Assembly: GCA_036272935.1 (NCBI GenBank)
Contig: DATAXP010000052.1
Coordinates: 1-52,333, forward strand
Direction: 5' to 3'
Length of the DNA: 52,333 bases
From: DATAXP01 sp036272935
GTDB lineage: Bacteria > Planctomycetota > Planctomycetia > Pirellulales > PNKZ01
Part shown: positions 32,801-41,238 of the stretch, one piece after another
How positions within the stretch are numbered: the first letter of the stretch is position 1
Layout of the letters: every line of letters begins with the position of its first letter
Position numbers and translations under genes: made by a program
The notes under the pieces: generated by a model
What the model saw: only the letters and a program-made list of their open reading frames with translations
The model's database searches: none
Told to the model about the DNA's origin: nothing

Positions 32801-34203
32801 GCGGCGCTCCGCCCAGGAGTTTTGCTGGTGATGCGCACTTGTCCACCATACGAGCGCACAAAATCGTGGCCAGGCACCTGCTCGGGGCGGCGGTCGCCGC
32901 CGGCCACCAGCACTTCGGGGCGAAGCCGGCGGAGAATTGCCATCGGTTCTGGTTCGTCGAACACCGTGACGTATCGCACGCAGGCCAGGGCGGCCAGCAA
33001 CGCGGCTCGATCGCTCTGACAAAACTGCGATGTCTGCCCGTTCGTGTCGCCGCGCAATGCGACGACCAGCACGTTTCCCACGCACGCGGCTTGCTGAAGG
33101 TGATGCAGATGGCCGGTGTGCAGGCCATCGAAGCTGCCGCTCGTAAGCACCATCGATTGCCCCAGGGCGCGGTGCGCGGCGGCAAGGCGGGCCAGGCGAT
33201 CGATGCCGACCGACTTGGCCTCAGCAATCGGTCGCGAAGCCAGTAGCCGGCCGAGGATCGTGGTGCGTGACACGGTTGAGATCGTCCAGGAATTGCCGTC
33301 GTGCTGGACCGCGAGGTTTGCCAGGCCGGCGGCGTCGGCCATGCCCAGTCCCGCGCCAAGGCCGACGGCCAGCATGGCAACTGCCGCGGTCGCGCCGCCG
33401 ATCGGCCCCTGGAAAAACTCGCCGGGCTCGTCGGCCCGGGCAAGGGCCATCCTTTCGCCGTCGAGCGTGATGATCGCGGCATCGAACTTATGTTCACGGC
33501 ACCATTTGCGACCCGTGCGTAGAGCCTCGTCGGCAGTTTCGATGGTTCGTCCGGCAGCCAAGGTCAATTGCGTGCGATCGGTTACCAGGGCCATCGCTTC
33601 ACGATAGCGCGACAGCTCAGCGCCGCGCGCCGGAGAAACGATTACCGGTACGCCGGTGCTGCGGCAACGATCGATCACCAGTCGCAGCACGCGCGGCGAA
33701 CAGGTGTGCAAGGCGCGATCGACCACCAACAGAGCATCGTGGCCATCGAGCGCATCGAGCACGCGAGAGGCCAGCCGACTTTCGATGGTTGGCGATAATC
33801 CAGAGGGCGCGGGACCATCGACCGCCAACACCTGCACGTCGCGGCGGCCACGGTCGTGCCCTAGGAACCGTTCGCGCACCGGGGTTGGACGGCCGCGGTC
33901 GATCAGCAAGCAGGCCGCATCGGCGCCGGCTTGCGACACCATCTCGCGCACGGCACACGCCTCGACGTCGGCGCCGACGATGCCGGCACAACTAACTGCA
34001 GCGTCGAGCCCGCCCACGACCATTGCCAGGCGTCCTGCGCCGCCGAGACGAGCTTCGCGATGCATGGCTCGCAGGTGCAGCGACGGTGTTTCGTGGCGCG
34101 CGCCGTTGGCATGCCCCCAGGTCCAGCGTTCCAGCCAGTAGTCGCCGAGGACCATCACGCGCGGCCTGCGCAACAAATCGAACGCAGCAAGCAGATCGAT
34201 CAT
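32797..34203 (-). CDS. hldE: HldE-like heptose-phosphate enzyme with degenerate kinase domain
   Basis: HldE normally phosphorylates heptose-7-phosphate (N-terminal PfkB kinase) and then adenylylates heptose-1-phosphate (C-terminal domain) to make the donor for heptosyltransferases. In this 468-residue protein the C-terminal nucleotidyltransferase is intact: GSFDGLHTGHLHHL (His362/His365), VVALRGD and LVAGGDRRPEQVPG. The kinase half keeps the fold (VMVLGDYWLERWTWG, ARLGGAGRLAM), but the catalytic GAGD motif reads PIGGATAAVA (267-276), with no Asp, and the substrate-side Asp is Glu. The kinase is probably inactive, so a separate HldA would be needed. The stop overlaps the heptosyltransferase start. 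Confidence 0.88.
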   Translation of the reverse strand: MIDLLAAFDLLRRPRVMVLGDYWLERWTWGHANGARHETPSLHLRAMHREARLGGAGRLAMVVGGLDAAVSCAGIVGADVEACAVREMVSQAGADAACLLIDRGRPTPVRERFLGHDRGRRDVQVLAVDGPAPSGLSPTIESRLASRVLDALDGHDALLVVDRALHTCSPRVLRLVIDRCRSTGVPVIVSPARGAELSRYREAMALVTDRTQLTLAAGRTIETADEALRTGRKWCREHKFDAAIITLDGERMALARADEPGEFFQGPIGGATAAVAMLAVGLGAGLGMADAAGLANLAVQHDGNSWTISTVSRTTILGRLLASRPIAEAKSVGIDRLARLAAAHRALGQSMVLTSGSFDGLHTGHLHHLQQAACVGNVLVVALRGDTNGQTSQFCQSDRAALLAALACVRYVTVFDEPEPMAILRRLRPEVLVAGGDRRPEQVPGHDFVRSYGGQVRITSKTPGRSAA

Positions 34204-34327
34204 CATGGCGCGCAGCGAGTTCCGTCCCGAGGCGTGGAGAGAATCTGGGCAGCGGAAGATAACGCCAACGGGCGCGATGGGCCAAGGCCAATCGCAGCGC
34301 TGCTAGCAACAACAATAGGTGCCGCCG

Positions 34328-35431
34328 TTAAAGTGCCGCCATCGGATTGCCGCGATCGGCCAGCGGCAGCGACACCGGGCCGCCGGCGACATGCGAGGCC
34401 AGCGCGGCGACGATCATCTCGGTGTTGCCGCGGGCTTCGTAGGCGTTGCCTCGCGGGTCGCGGTTTTCGCGGATCGCTGCCAGCAGATCGCTGATCGCCA
34501 GTACGTTGCCGGCTGGCAGGCCCCCCTCGGCAATCGGCTCGGGCTGGTTGATGCCTGCCGTGGTGACTTCGACCCACGGAGCCGCGGCATCCAGCGGCGA
34601 CCATGCCGGATCGGCCAACAGTTTGACCGTCGGTTTCATGTGTCCGGGCGCGATCTCGATCACCCCGTCGGTGCCGAAAATCTGCAACGCGAAGCGCGAT
34701 CGCTTGCGGCCAGCGTTGCGTTGCGAGGCGAAGTGCGCGGTCGATCCATCGGGCATGCCGTATACCGCTCTCACGTCGTCACCGGCCAGCGGGCCGATGC
34801 CTTCGGCCCCCTCGGCGACATCGCTTTTGCCGACTGGATGGCCATCCTGCGTGATCCGCGCGAAGCACCACTGCGGATGCCCACCGAAGTTGCGGATCAG
34901 GTCCATGATGTGCGTGCCCAGCACCCACAAGTCTTCGCCTCCGCCGCGGCGATCTTCCTTGCCGCGGCCACGGTACTCGAGCACCTTGCCGATCTTGCCG
35001 TCGGCGATCAACCGCTTCGCCACGTCGACGCGCGGGCTGTAGCGCGTCTGGTGGGCGGTGGCGAGTTTCGTGTGCGTGCGCTCGCAGGCGGCGACGATGG
35101 CATCGGCCTCGGCCAACGTGCGGCAGAACGGTTTCTCCATGTACACGTGGATGCCGCGCTCCAGGCATGCCAGTGCCATCTCGGCGTGGCAGTCGAGCCA
35201 GCGCGGCGCGATGCTCACGACGTCCGGCTTCACCTCGTCGAGCAGCTTGCGGTAATCGGCGAAGCCGCGATCGACCTTCAGGCGTTTGACTGCCGCTGCG
35301 AGGCCCGCGGGATCGTCATCGGCCACCGCCACCAATTCAACATCGGGCACGGCCAGCCACACAACATCCAAGCTGTGGCCGTAGTTGCCTCGCCCGGTGC
35401 GACCGATCACGGCGGCGCGAAACTTCTTCAC
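34328..35431 (-). CDS. Gfo/Idh/MocA family oxidoreductase (cytoplasmic)
   Basis: A 367-residue NAD(P)-dependent sugar or cyclitol dehydrogenase type. The Rossmann start is FRAAVIGRTGRGNYG, an unusual version of GxGxxG. The signature EKP follows in GIHVYMEKPFCRTL; the substrate-binding half has GTHIMDLIRNFGG. There is no signal peptide. The gene lies six bases after a second, exported member of the family, so the two are co-transcribed and may act on the same sugar. Substrate unknown. Confidence 0.9.
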   Translation of the reverse strand: MKKFRAAVIGRTGRGNYGHSLDVVWLAVPDVELVAVADDDPAGLAAAVKRLKVDRGFADYRKLLDEVKPDVVSIAPRWLDCHAEMALACLERGIHVYMEKPFCRTLAEADAIVAACERTHTKLATAHQTRYSPRVDVAKRLIADGKIGKVLEYRGRGKEDRRGGGEDLWVLGTHIMDLIRNFGGHPQWCFARITQDGHPVGKSDVAEGAEGIGPLAGDDVRAVYGMPDGSTAHFASQRNAGRKRSRFALQIFGTDGVIEIAPGHMKPTVKLLADPAWSPLDAAAPWVEVTTAGINQPEPIAEGGLPAGNVLAISDLLAAIRENRDPRGNAYEARGNTEMIVAALASHVAGGPVSLPLADRGNPMAAL

Positions 35432-35437
35432 GGCGTG

Positions 35438-36757
35438 CTACACCTCTGCCGGCTTCGGCAACAGCCAGGGCCGGCGGTACTCCGGGCGCGTGAGGTACTG
35501 GTTGGCATCGGCATCGCCGACGAACGTGTAGGTATGCGGATCGAACTGTACGCTGCGGCCGGCGCGCCAGGCGGCATTGCCAATGTGGCACAGCAGGCTC
35601 GACGGATGGCCGACGGTTTCGAGGTCGGCATTGGGACGCTCGCGGCTGCGCATGCAGTCGATGAAGTTCTGCGCGTGCGGTACGCCGGCGTCTTCGTCTT
35701 TCGCATACGAATCTTCGGCCACCAGCTTGTTGCGCAGGGCGTACGCCTGCCAACCGTCGTTGCCGAAGATCATGTAGCCGTTGTCGCCGTAGACCGCCGC
35801 GCCTTCGGTCGTGCCGTCGAGCGTGTAGCGCGACCAGATGCGCATTTCGTACGTCAGCAGCCGGCCGCCGTAGTCGTAGGTCACGGCCAGCGTGTCGGGC
35901 CATTGCTGGTCGTCGTCGAAATACCACTTTCCGCCCAGCGCCGAGACGCGCCGCGGCAGCCCTAGCGGCTGTTCCTTGTTCGCGGCAATGCCGGTCTCCA
36001 AGGCCCAGCGCGCCACGTCGAGCCGGTGCACGCCGTCGTTGCCCAGGTCGCCGGTGCCGTAGTCGAAGAACCAGCGCCAGTTGCCGTGGAAACGCAGCGG
36101 GTTGAACGCGTGCTTCGGCGCGGGGCCCAGCCACATGTCGTAATCGACTCCCGCCGGCGGATGGCCATCGGGCGGATGCCCCAGCGATTTTTGCAGCGAG
36201 CTTTCCCAGGCCTTGGCATACAGCACGCGCCCCAGGTTGCCGGCGCGGATGTACTCCATCGCTTTGAGCACCGTCGGCTTGCTGCGGCTTTGCGTGCCGA
36301 GCTGCACGACCCGTCCGTACTTCTTCGCCGCGGCGATCATGCTCGGGCCTTCCAGGGCGTTGTGCCCATCGGGTTTTTCGACGTATACATCCTTGCCCGC
36401 CTGGCAAGCCATGATGGTCGGGATGGCGTGCCAGTGGTCGGGCGTGCCCAGCACCAGGGCATCGACCGATTTGTCATCGAGCGCCCGACGGAAGTCGCTG
36501 ATCGCTTCGGGACGACGGCCGGTGCGGCTGGCCATGGTGTCGGTCTGCTGACCGAGTACCGTGGGATCGAGATCGCAGACGTATTTCAGATCGACCTTAT
36601 CGAGCGCCGTGAAGTTTTCGAGCAGCTTGCGGCCCCGACCGCGTGCGCCGGCGACCGCCACCGTGATGCGGTCGTTCGCTGAGTCTTTGGCGGCTGCGCG
36701 ACTTGCGCCAGGAAGCAGAGTCGTCGCCGAGGCGGCGAGGAATTCGCGTCGATGCAT
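35438..36757 (-). CDS. Exported Gfo/Idh/MocA family oxidoreductase (Tat signal)
   Basis: The 439-residue protein starts at ATG 36757, eight bases after AGGGAG. The N-terminus MHRREFLAASATTLLPGASR is a twin-arginine signal (RREFL), so it is exported folded with its cofactor. It shows VAVAGARGRGRKLLENF (Rossmann), VLGTPDHWHAIPTIMACQAG and KDVYVEKPDGHNALEG (EKP motif), and a C-terminal segment typical of the planctomycete group (YRRPWLLPKP). Many such paralogues occur per planctomycete genome. The 400-base spacer upstream contains repeats and a terminator but no gene. Confidence 0.92.
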   Translation of the reverse strand: MHRREFLAASATTLLPGASRAAAKDSANDRITVAVAGARGRGRKLLENFTALDKVDLKYVCDLDPTVLGQQTDTMASRTGRRPEAISDFRRALDDKSVDALVLGTPDHWHAIPTIMACQAGKDVYVEKPDGHNALEGPSMIAAAKKYGRVVQLGTQSRSKPTVLKAMEYIRAGNLGRVLYAKAWESSLQKSLGHPPDGHPPAGVDYDMWLGPAPKHAFNPLRFHGNWRWFFDYGTGDLGNDGVHRLDVARWALETGIAANKEQPLGLPRRVSALGGKWYFDDDQQWPDTLAVTYDYGGRLLTYEMRIWSRYTLDGTTEGAAVYGDNGYMIFGNDGWQAYALRNKLVAEDSYAKDEDAGVPHAQNFIDCMRSRERPNADLETVGHPSSLLCHIGNAAWRAGRSVQFDPHTYTFVGDADANQYLTRPEYRRPWLLPKPAEV

Positions 36758-36954
36758 GGCGGGCTCCCTGGCAGGGCATTCAAGGAAGGAGGCCGAGGTG
36801 TCCATCAGTGTACGCAACGCGAAGTGAGCGAGCCAGGACCGCATGGCTTGGGCGTTTCCGAGCCCAAAAAACGCGCGTCATTTTTTGATCGAGCGAAGCG
36901 AGGCCGCGAGCCGACGAGCAGCCTGCGGAAGTAAATCGAATTCAGCGATCCGGT

Positions 36955-37031
36955 GGGTGCCACTGGCAGCTTGTCTGCCAGTGTTGTTTTGGTTTTCGAT
37001 GCACTGGGCTGACAAGCAGCCAGTGGCACCC
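36955..37031. repeat. Inverted repeat of the GGGTGCCACTGGC type, with a half copy at 37495-37516
   Basis: The left arm 36955-36983 and right arm 37002-37031 are inverted (GGGTGCCACTGGC, then AGCTTGTC or TGCTTGTC, then CAGTG). The left arm alone also folds into CACTGGCAG/CTGCCAGTG. A partial copy of the right arm recurs at 37495-37516, in the spacer upstream of the Gly/Tyr-rich gene. These are spacer elements of unknown role. The rest of 36758-37093 shows no gene. Confidence 0.75.
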
Positions 37032-37093
37032 GAATACTTCAACAAGGCTCGCCCTGCCCGATGGGCGTCGGCGAAACGAAACCCTGCAAAACG

Positions 37094-37125
37094 AAAAAAG
37101 CCTGACGGGCAAGCGCTCGCCAGGC
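37094..37125 (-). terminator. Rho-independent terminator of the Gly/Tyr-rich protein gene
   Basis: On the minus strand GCCTGGCGAGC and GCCCGTCAGGC form a stem with two mismatches (37125-37100), followed directly by TTTTTT (37099-37094). It lies 36 bases downstream of the stop codon at 37162. This is the clearest intrinsic terminator in the window. Confidence 0.8.
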
Positions 37126-37161
37126 CTTCGTCCGTCCGTCATCTTGCTGCATGCGAGGCGC

Positions 37162-37452
37162 TTAGGAGCCGGTTGCGATGCCGCCTATCGCTGCGCCGAG
37201 TTGTGCGCCGCGCGGGCCGGCGATTGCCCCGCCAAGATTCGCGCCGTTGGCCACGCCGGGGTTGTAGTAGCCCCAGCCATAACCCGGATATCCGTAGCCA
37301 TAGCCGGGCGCATATGGTCCCGGGCCGGCCCATGGATAGTACGAATATCCGTATGCTGGGGGCGTCCAGCGGCCGTAGTAACCCCATTGTGCTTGGGCAG
37401 CGGTCGATCCGATTGCCAAAAAGGCCGCTGCGATAAGTAGTATGCGTCGCAT
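37162..37452 (-). CDS. Secreted glycine/tyrosine-rich small protein
   Basis: The 96-residue protein starts at ATG 37452, nine bases after AGGAGAA. The signal peptide MRRILLIAAAFLAIGSTAAQ ends in an AQA-type cleavage site. The mature part is low complexity: YGYSYYPWAGPGPYAPGYG and similar Gly/Tyr/Pro repeats, then AGPRGAQLGAAIGGIATGS. It has a good ribosome-binding site and its own terminator, so it is a real single-gene unit. Such proteins may be structural envelope or matrix components; this is inference. Confidence 0.85.
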   Translation of the reverse strand: MRRILLIAAAFLAIGSTAAQAQWGYYGRWTPPAYGYSYYPWAGPGPYAPGYGYGYPGYGWGYYNPGVANGANLGGAIAGPRGAQLGAAIGGIATGS

Positions 37453-37576
37453 GATGTTGGTTCTCCTGAGAGCGCCGGCACCGATCAGCACTATCTGACA
37501 AGCAGCAGTGGCACCCTGGGCCGACTCGTGTTTTCAGGAGAACCGGTGCCGCAGATCGCGTGCCCGAGATGCCCCG

Positions 37577-37957
37577 CTATCGCGCTGAATAATCGACCAC
37601 CAGCACATCATCGACATGCGGGCCGACGATCGTGACGAACTCCTTGTGGGCCGGATGCGGCAGATAGGCATCGCGTCCTTTTTCGTCGCGGAACGTCACG
37701 AAGAAGCAATGCGTAAAACCTTTCGACTTTCCTTCGGGGCTGACGTTGGTGCCCCATTCGAAGTCGGCGATCTCGGGAATGTTGCTTGGCAGCGCGGCAA
37801 ACGCCTTCTCGATCTTCGCCAAATCTTCCGCCGACGTGCCCTCCTTGAATTTGAATAGCACGACATGGCGCAACGGCGCGGATTCCGGTGGGACGGCGGC
37901 CATGGCAACACCCAAGACAACGGCAACGGTGAACAGGCCGAACAACAACTGTCGCAT
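37577..37957 (-). CDS. Secreted Dabb-domain (stress-responsive A/B barrel) protein
   Basis: The 126-residue protein starts at ATG 37957 (MRQLLFGLFTVAVVLGVAMA, a signal peptide). The mature part is one Dabb domain: LRHVVLFKFKEGTSAEDLAK, FEWGTNVSPEGKSKGFTHCF, DAYLPHPAHKEFVTIVGP. These small ferredoxin-like barrels dimerise; bacterial functions vary. It lies 17 bases downstream of the sugar-phosphate cyclase gene, so probably shares its transcript. An exported copy is typical for planctomycetes. Confidence 0.9.
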   Translation of the reverse strand: MRQLLFGLFTVAVVLGVAMAAVPPESAPLRHVVLFKFKEGTSAEDLAKIEKAFAALPSNIPEIADFEWGTNVSPEGKSKGFTHCFFVTFRDEKGRDAYLPHPAHKEFVTIVGPHVDDVLVVDYSAR

Positions 37958-37974
37958 ACGCTGGTCCCTCGATG

Positions 37975-39162
37975 CTATGGGCGACGCGAAGCAAGCCCCT
38001 GCGGTGAGCCATGGTAATTGGCGACCACACGAATTGCCTGGCACATTTTTTCGCGATCGATTTCATGCACGTCGAGCGGGCGGCCGACGGCGGCGAGCAT
38101 GGTCACCGTGAGCCGGCCTCCCAGATGTTGCCGGAACTCTTCGAGCCCGGCTAGCAGCGTGTCGGCATTCGACAGCGCCGGCGTGTGCAGGGTGAAGCCC
38201 AGGGCCACGAGGCAATCGAGCACACGATGAGCGTCGGCCTCGGGCAAGCCGTGCACCAGCGACGAGTACACCGTGTCGATGGCCAGGCCGATCGCGACCG
38301 CTTCGCCGTGCCGCAGCGCGAAGTCGGTCATCACCTCGAGCTTGTGGGCCGACCAGTGGCCGAAATCGAGCGGACGTGCTTCGAGCGCTTCGAACGGATC
38401 GCCGCCGGCGGTGATGTGATCGAGATGCAGCTTGGCGCTTGCGCGAATCATAGGACCGGCAACGGCCATGTCCCGCCGTGCGATCTGCGGGGCCAGCCGG
38501 CACAGCTCGTCGAACATTGCCGGGTTCTTCAGCAGCGACACCTTTAACGCCTCGGCAAATCCGCAGCGGAAATCGCGATCGCTGAGGCTGTCGAGCAGCG
38601 CGGCATCGTTGATCACCGCCCAGGGGACCGCGAACGTGCCGACCCAGTTCTTCTTGCCGAACAGGTTGACGCTGTTCTTTACGCCGATTCCAGAGTCGGC
38701 CTGGGCGAGCGTGGTGGTGGGAAGCCGCACCAGGCGGATGCCGCGATGGGCGATCGCCGCCGCGAAGCCGACGGCATCGAGCACCGCCCCGCCGCCGACG
38801 ACCACCACGTAGCTGCGACGGTCGAGATCGGCCGCATGGAACACCTTGAGCATGCGCTCGAGAATATGAATGTCGTTCTTGACCGCTTCGCCGCCAGGGA
38901 CGATTTGCGGCCGACCGGAGAGCACGATCCGCCCGGCGTGGGAGCGGGTGAAAGCCCAAATCTGCTGCTGCAAGTCGGGACGGGCAGCGGCGACATGTTC
39001 GTCGAGCCAAAACTGCACGCGAGCCGGTGCGGTGCCGCTCGGTTCGAGCACCTCGGCCAACACGGCCTGATCGCGGCCGAAAACGTCGCCGGTGAATCGC
39101 AACCGATGGGTCGCGGGGACGGCAAAGGGAACGTCGAGGCTGGTGAAGTCGTGGTCGGACAT
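37975..39162 (-). CDS. Sugar-phosphate cyclase, 3-dehydroquinate synthase-like (EboD type)
   Basis: A 395-residue member of the dehydroquinate synthase superfamily, which uses NAD+ and a metal to cyclise sugar phosphates. Visible blocks are IVPGGEAVKND, the NAD loop SYVVVVGGGAVLDAVGFAAA, LPTTTLAQADSGIGVKNSVN, FGKKNWVGTFAVP, CGFAEALKVSLLK and the metal region LDFGHWSAHKLE. Compared with AroB it is longer and has the GVKN/FGKKN pattern that I associate with EboD of the ebo clusters. No other ebo genes or aro genes are in the window. A shikimate-pathway role is possible but less likely. The start is ATG 39162. Confidence 0.82.
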   Translation of the reverse strand: MSDHDFTSLDVPFAVPATHRLRFTGDVFGRDQAVLAEVLEPSGTAPARVQFWLDEHVAAARPDLQQQIWAFTRSHAGRIVLSGRPQIVPGGEAVKNDIHILERMLKVFHAADLDRRSYVVVVGGGAVLDAVGFAAAIAHRGIRLVRLPTTTLAQADSGIGVKNSVNLFGKKNWVGTFAVPWAVINDAALLDSLSDRDFRCGFAEALKVSLLKNPAMFDELCRLAPQIARRDMAVAGPMIRASAKLHLDHITAGGDPFEALEARPLDFGHWSAHKLEVMTDFALRHGEAVAIGLAIDTVYSSLVHGLPEADAHRVLDCLVALGFTLHTPALSNADTLLAGLEEFRQHLGGRLTVTMLAAVGRPLDVHEIDREKMCQAIRVVANYHGSPQGLASRRP

Positions 39163-39321
39163 AGGGTAGCGAATGAGGCGGGATCGCGTTGGCGGGGACA
39201 CACCGATTTTAAGCCCACGCCGCCCAAAATGCCACAATTCGCGCCGTGCTACAGACGGCTGGCTTGGTCGGGAGACGCGCCACGACGGGTTTCGGTGCGT
39301 CTCGCTGCGCTCGACGACACC

Positions 39322-40110
39322 CTACGGAAGGTGTCGGCCGACAACTATCAGCGAGCTGCCGACAGGCCAATGGCAGCCGCGGGCCGTTAGGCGGTTCTCG
39401 GCTGCGACGATGCGAAACAGTGCGTCGTTCAGCCACTCAGGAACCGCGCGCAAGTCCGAACATGCCGCCTCGCCACGTCGGATGAGCGACGGCAATCGAG
39501 CAGCGAGCACGGCGGGAAAAAGGATGCTCATCCGATACGTCGCCAGTTCGATCGATAAGCCGAACTCGCGCAGCAGTTCGGTTGTCTCGCCGAGTGAAAA
39601 CCGTTGCGTGTGTCCCACGGCGCGGTCGTGCGGACTGTACAGCCAATCGTAAGCCGGCAAGTGCAACACCAGCCGGCCACCGGGGCGCAGGCTGTTAGCT
39701 AGGCGCGATAGGCCGCCGCGGCACGCATCGAGCCCCGGCACCGAGCAGACATCGCAACTGAGGATCAGGTCGAACGGATCGGCATCGACTTGGGGAGCGG
39801 TGATGTCGTCGACATAAACATTTGCTTCCGGACAGCGAGTCTCGGCAACGCGCACCGCATGGTCTGAGATATCGAAGCCGGCGAGATACCCTGGCCGCAG
39901 CACATCGGCCAGCAGCCGCAGGTTTGCCCCGGTGCCGCAGCCGGCATCGAGCACGCGCGGCCGCTCAGTCAGCGTTGCTCGCCATTGCACGAGCAGGCGG
40001 CTTAGCAGGTCGCGCAGTCCCAGGTACCACCAGTGCCGCTGCTCGTACTCGGCCATCTCAACGAGATGCGGCGGAACGATCTCAGGCGAAGCGACGGTGC
40101 AGACAATCAT
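39322..40110 (-). CDS. SAM-dependent methyltransferase (class I)
   Basis: The 262-residue protein has the Rossmann motif RVLDAGCGTGANLRLLADVL (motif I, about residues 52-70), FDLILSCDVCSVPG (motif II) and LRPGGRLVLHLPAYDWLYSP (motif III), followed by an SPHDRAVGHTQRFS segment often seen in methyltransferases of polysaccharide and prenol-glycan clusters. An alternative ATG at 40056 gives MAEYEQRHWWYLGLRDL, a common family start. It is the last gene of the glycan cluster, 21 bases after the GT2. The substrate is unknown. Confidence 0.88.
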   Translation of the reverse strand: MIVCTVASPEIVPPHLVEMAEYEQRHWWYLGLRDLLSRLLVQWRATLTERPRVLDAGCGTGANLRLLADVLRPGYLAGFDISDHAVRVAETRCPEANVYVDDITAPQVDADPFDLILSCDVCSVPGLDACRGGLSRLANSLRPGGRLVLHLPAYDWLYSPHDRAVGHTQRFSLGETTELLREFGLSIELATYRMSILFPAVLAARLPSLIRRGEAACSDLRAVPEWLNDALFRIVAAENRLTARGCHWPVGSSLIVVGRHLP

Positions 40111-40131
40111 GAGGCGACGCAGTGTTAATGG

Positions 40132-41238
40132 TCAGCCGCGAGGTCGAGGCCTCGGCAGCGTCTGGCGCGGCACGAGTGCCGAGCGGACGACGAACGGCGG
40201 TCGGCCGTTTTGATGCTGGAACATGCGGCCGACGTATTCGCCGATCATGCCGAGCATGACCAACTGCACGCCGGCAAAGAACGCCACGCAGGCGATGATC
40301 ATCGGAATGCCGAGCAACAGCGGCGCATCGAGCCACCATCGCTCTACCACAATGTCGGCCAAGATGACCGCGCTGACGCAGGCCGTCAGCAGTCCCAGCA
40401 TCATGGCACCACGCAGCGGCAGCGTTGAGAATCCCAGGAACATGTTCAGCCACAAGTTGAACAGCTTGGCCACCGTATAGCCCGAGCGTCCTGCTTGCCG
40501 CGGCAGGTGCAGCACGTCGACCTGGCCGATGCGCCGCGTGATGCGCAGAATCAGGCCGTCGAGGTACAAGAACGGACCCGAGCACCAGGTCAGCTCGTCG
40601 ACCAGAAAACGGTTCATCACCTTGAAGCTCGAAAGGTACAACCGTCGCGGCTTGCCGAGCATCACGTTGGCCATTACGTCGTTGAACCAGCTTCCCAGCC
40701 GGCGCGGCCAAGGATGGGCGCGCTCGCGGTAACGGCCGTAGACGACGTCCCAATTGTTGGCGCGCAGTGCTTGCAGCATGCGGTCAGCTTCTTGGGGCGG
40801 GTTCTGGCCGTCGTCGTCGAGCACGGCCACGTAGCGACCGGCAGACTGCTGTAGGCCGGCCATCACGGCGTGCTGCTCGCCGAAGTTGCGCGACAGCTCG
40901 ATCGCCGTCACCGTGGTGGGGTAATTCTGCGCCAACCGCTGACAGACTTGCTGCGTGTCGTCGGCCGAACCGTCGTTGACCAGCACCACCTCGAAACTCC
41001 GGCCTGCAAACACGTGGTGGATTTCGTCAACCAGCGGCACCAGGGTCGCACTGGCGTTGAACACCGGCACGATCAGCGACAGCTCGACGCTTGGCTCGTG
41101 CGTCGCTTCACCGCTTGCATCGATCTGAAGCGGCTCGCCGTCAGCCAGCGAGTTCGTTCCATCATTCGCAGCGAAGCCATCGGCCGCGACCAGAGCCGCG
41201 CTACCGGAGACCACCGGTTGAGTCTGCCAGTCGAGCAT
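40132..41238 (-). CDS. Family 2 glycosyltransferase, polyprenyl-phosphate type (GtrB/DPM-like)
   Basis: The 368-residue protein has an N-terminal GT-A domain (LSLIVPVFNASATLVPLVDE, VVLVNDGSADDT, ELSRNFGEQHAVMAGL, AVLDDDGQNPPQE with the DDD metal site) and two C-terminal membrane helices (about 270-330: LGLLTACVSAVILADIV, PMIIACVAFFAGVQLVML). It ends with the typical GMIGEYVGRMFQHQNGRPPF. Such enzymes load a sugar onto undecaprenyl phosphate, the donor for ArnT/PMT-like transferases. Two of those are encoded directly upstream, which fits a flip-and-transfer glycan modification route. The start overlaps the upstream gene by 38 bases. Confidence 0.92.
   Translation of the reverse strand: MLDWQTQPVVSGSAALVAADGFAANDGTNSLADGEPLQIDASGEATHEPSVELSLIVPVFNASATLVPLVDEIHHVFAGRSFEVVLVNDGSADDTQQVCQRLAQNYPTTVTAIELSRNFGEQHAVMAGLQQSAGRYVAVLDDDGQNPPQEADRMLQALRANNWDVVYGRYRERAHPWPRRLGSWFNDVMANVMLGKPRRLYLSSFKVMNRFLVDELTWCSGPFLYLDGLILRITRRIGQVDVLHLPRQAGRSGYTVAKLFNLWLNMFLGFSTLPLRGAMMLGLLTACVSAVILADIVVERWWLDAPLLLGIPMIIACVAFFAGVQLVMLGMIGEYVGRMFQHQNGRPPFVVRSALVPRQTLPRPRPRG

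Noticed and set aside
34319..35965. 548-codon plus-strand frame
   Set aside because: Antisense of the Gfo/Idh/MocA genes.
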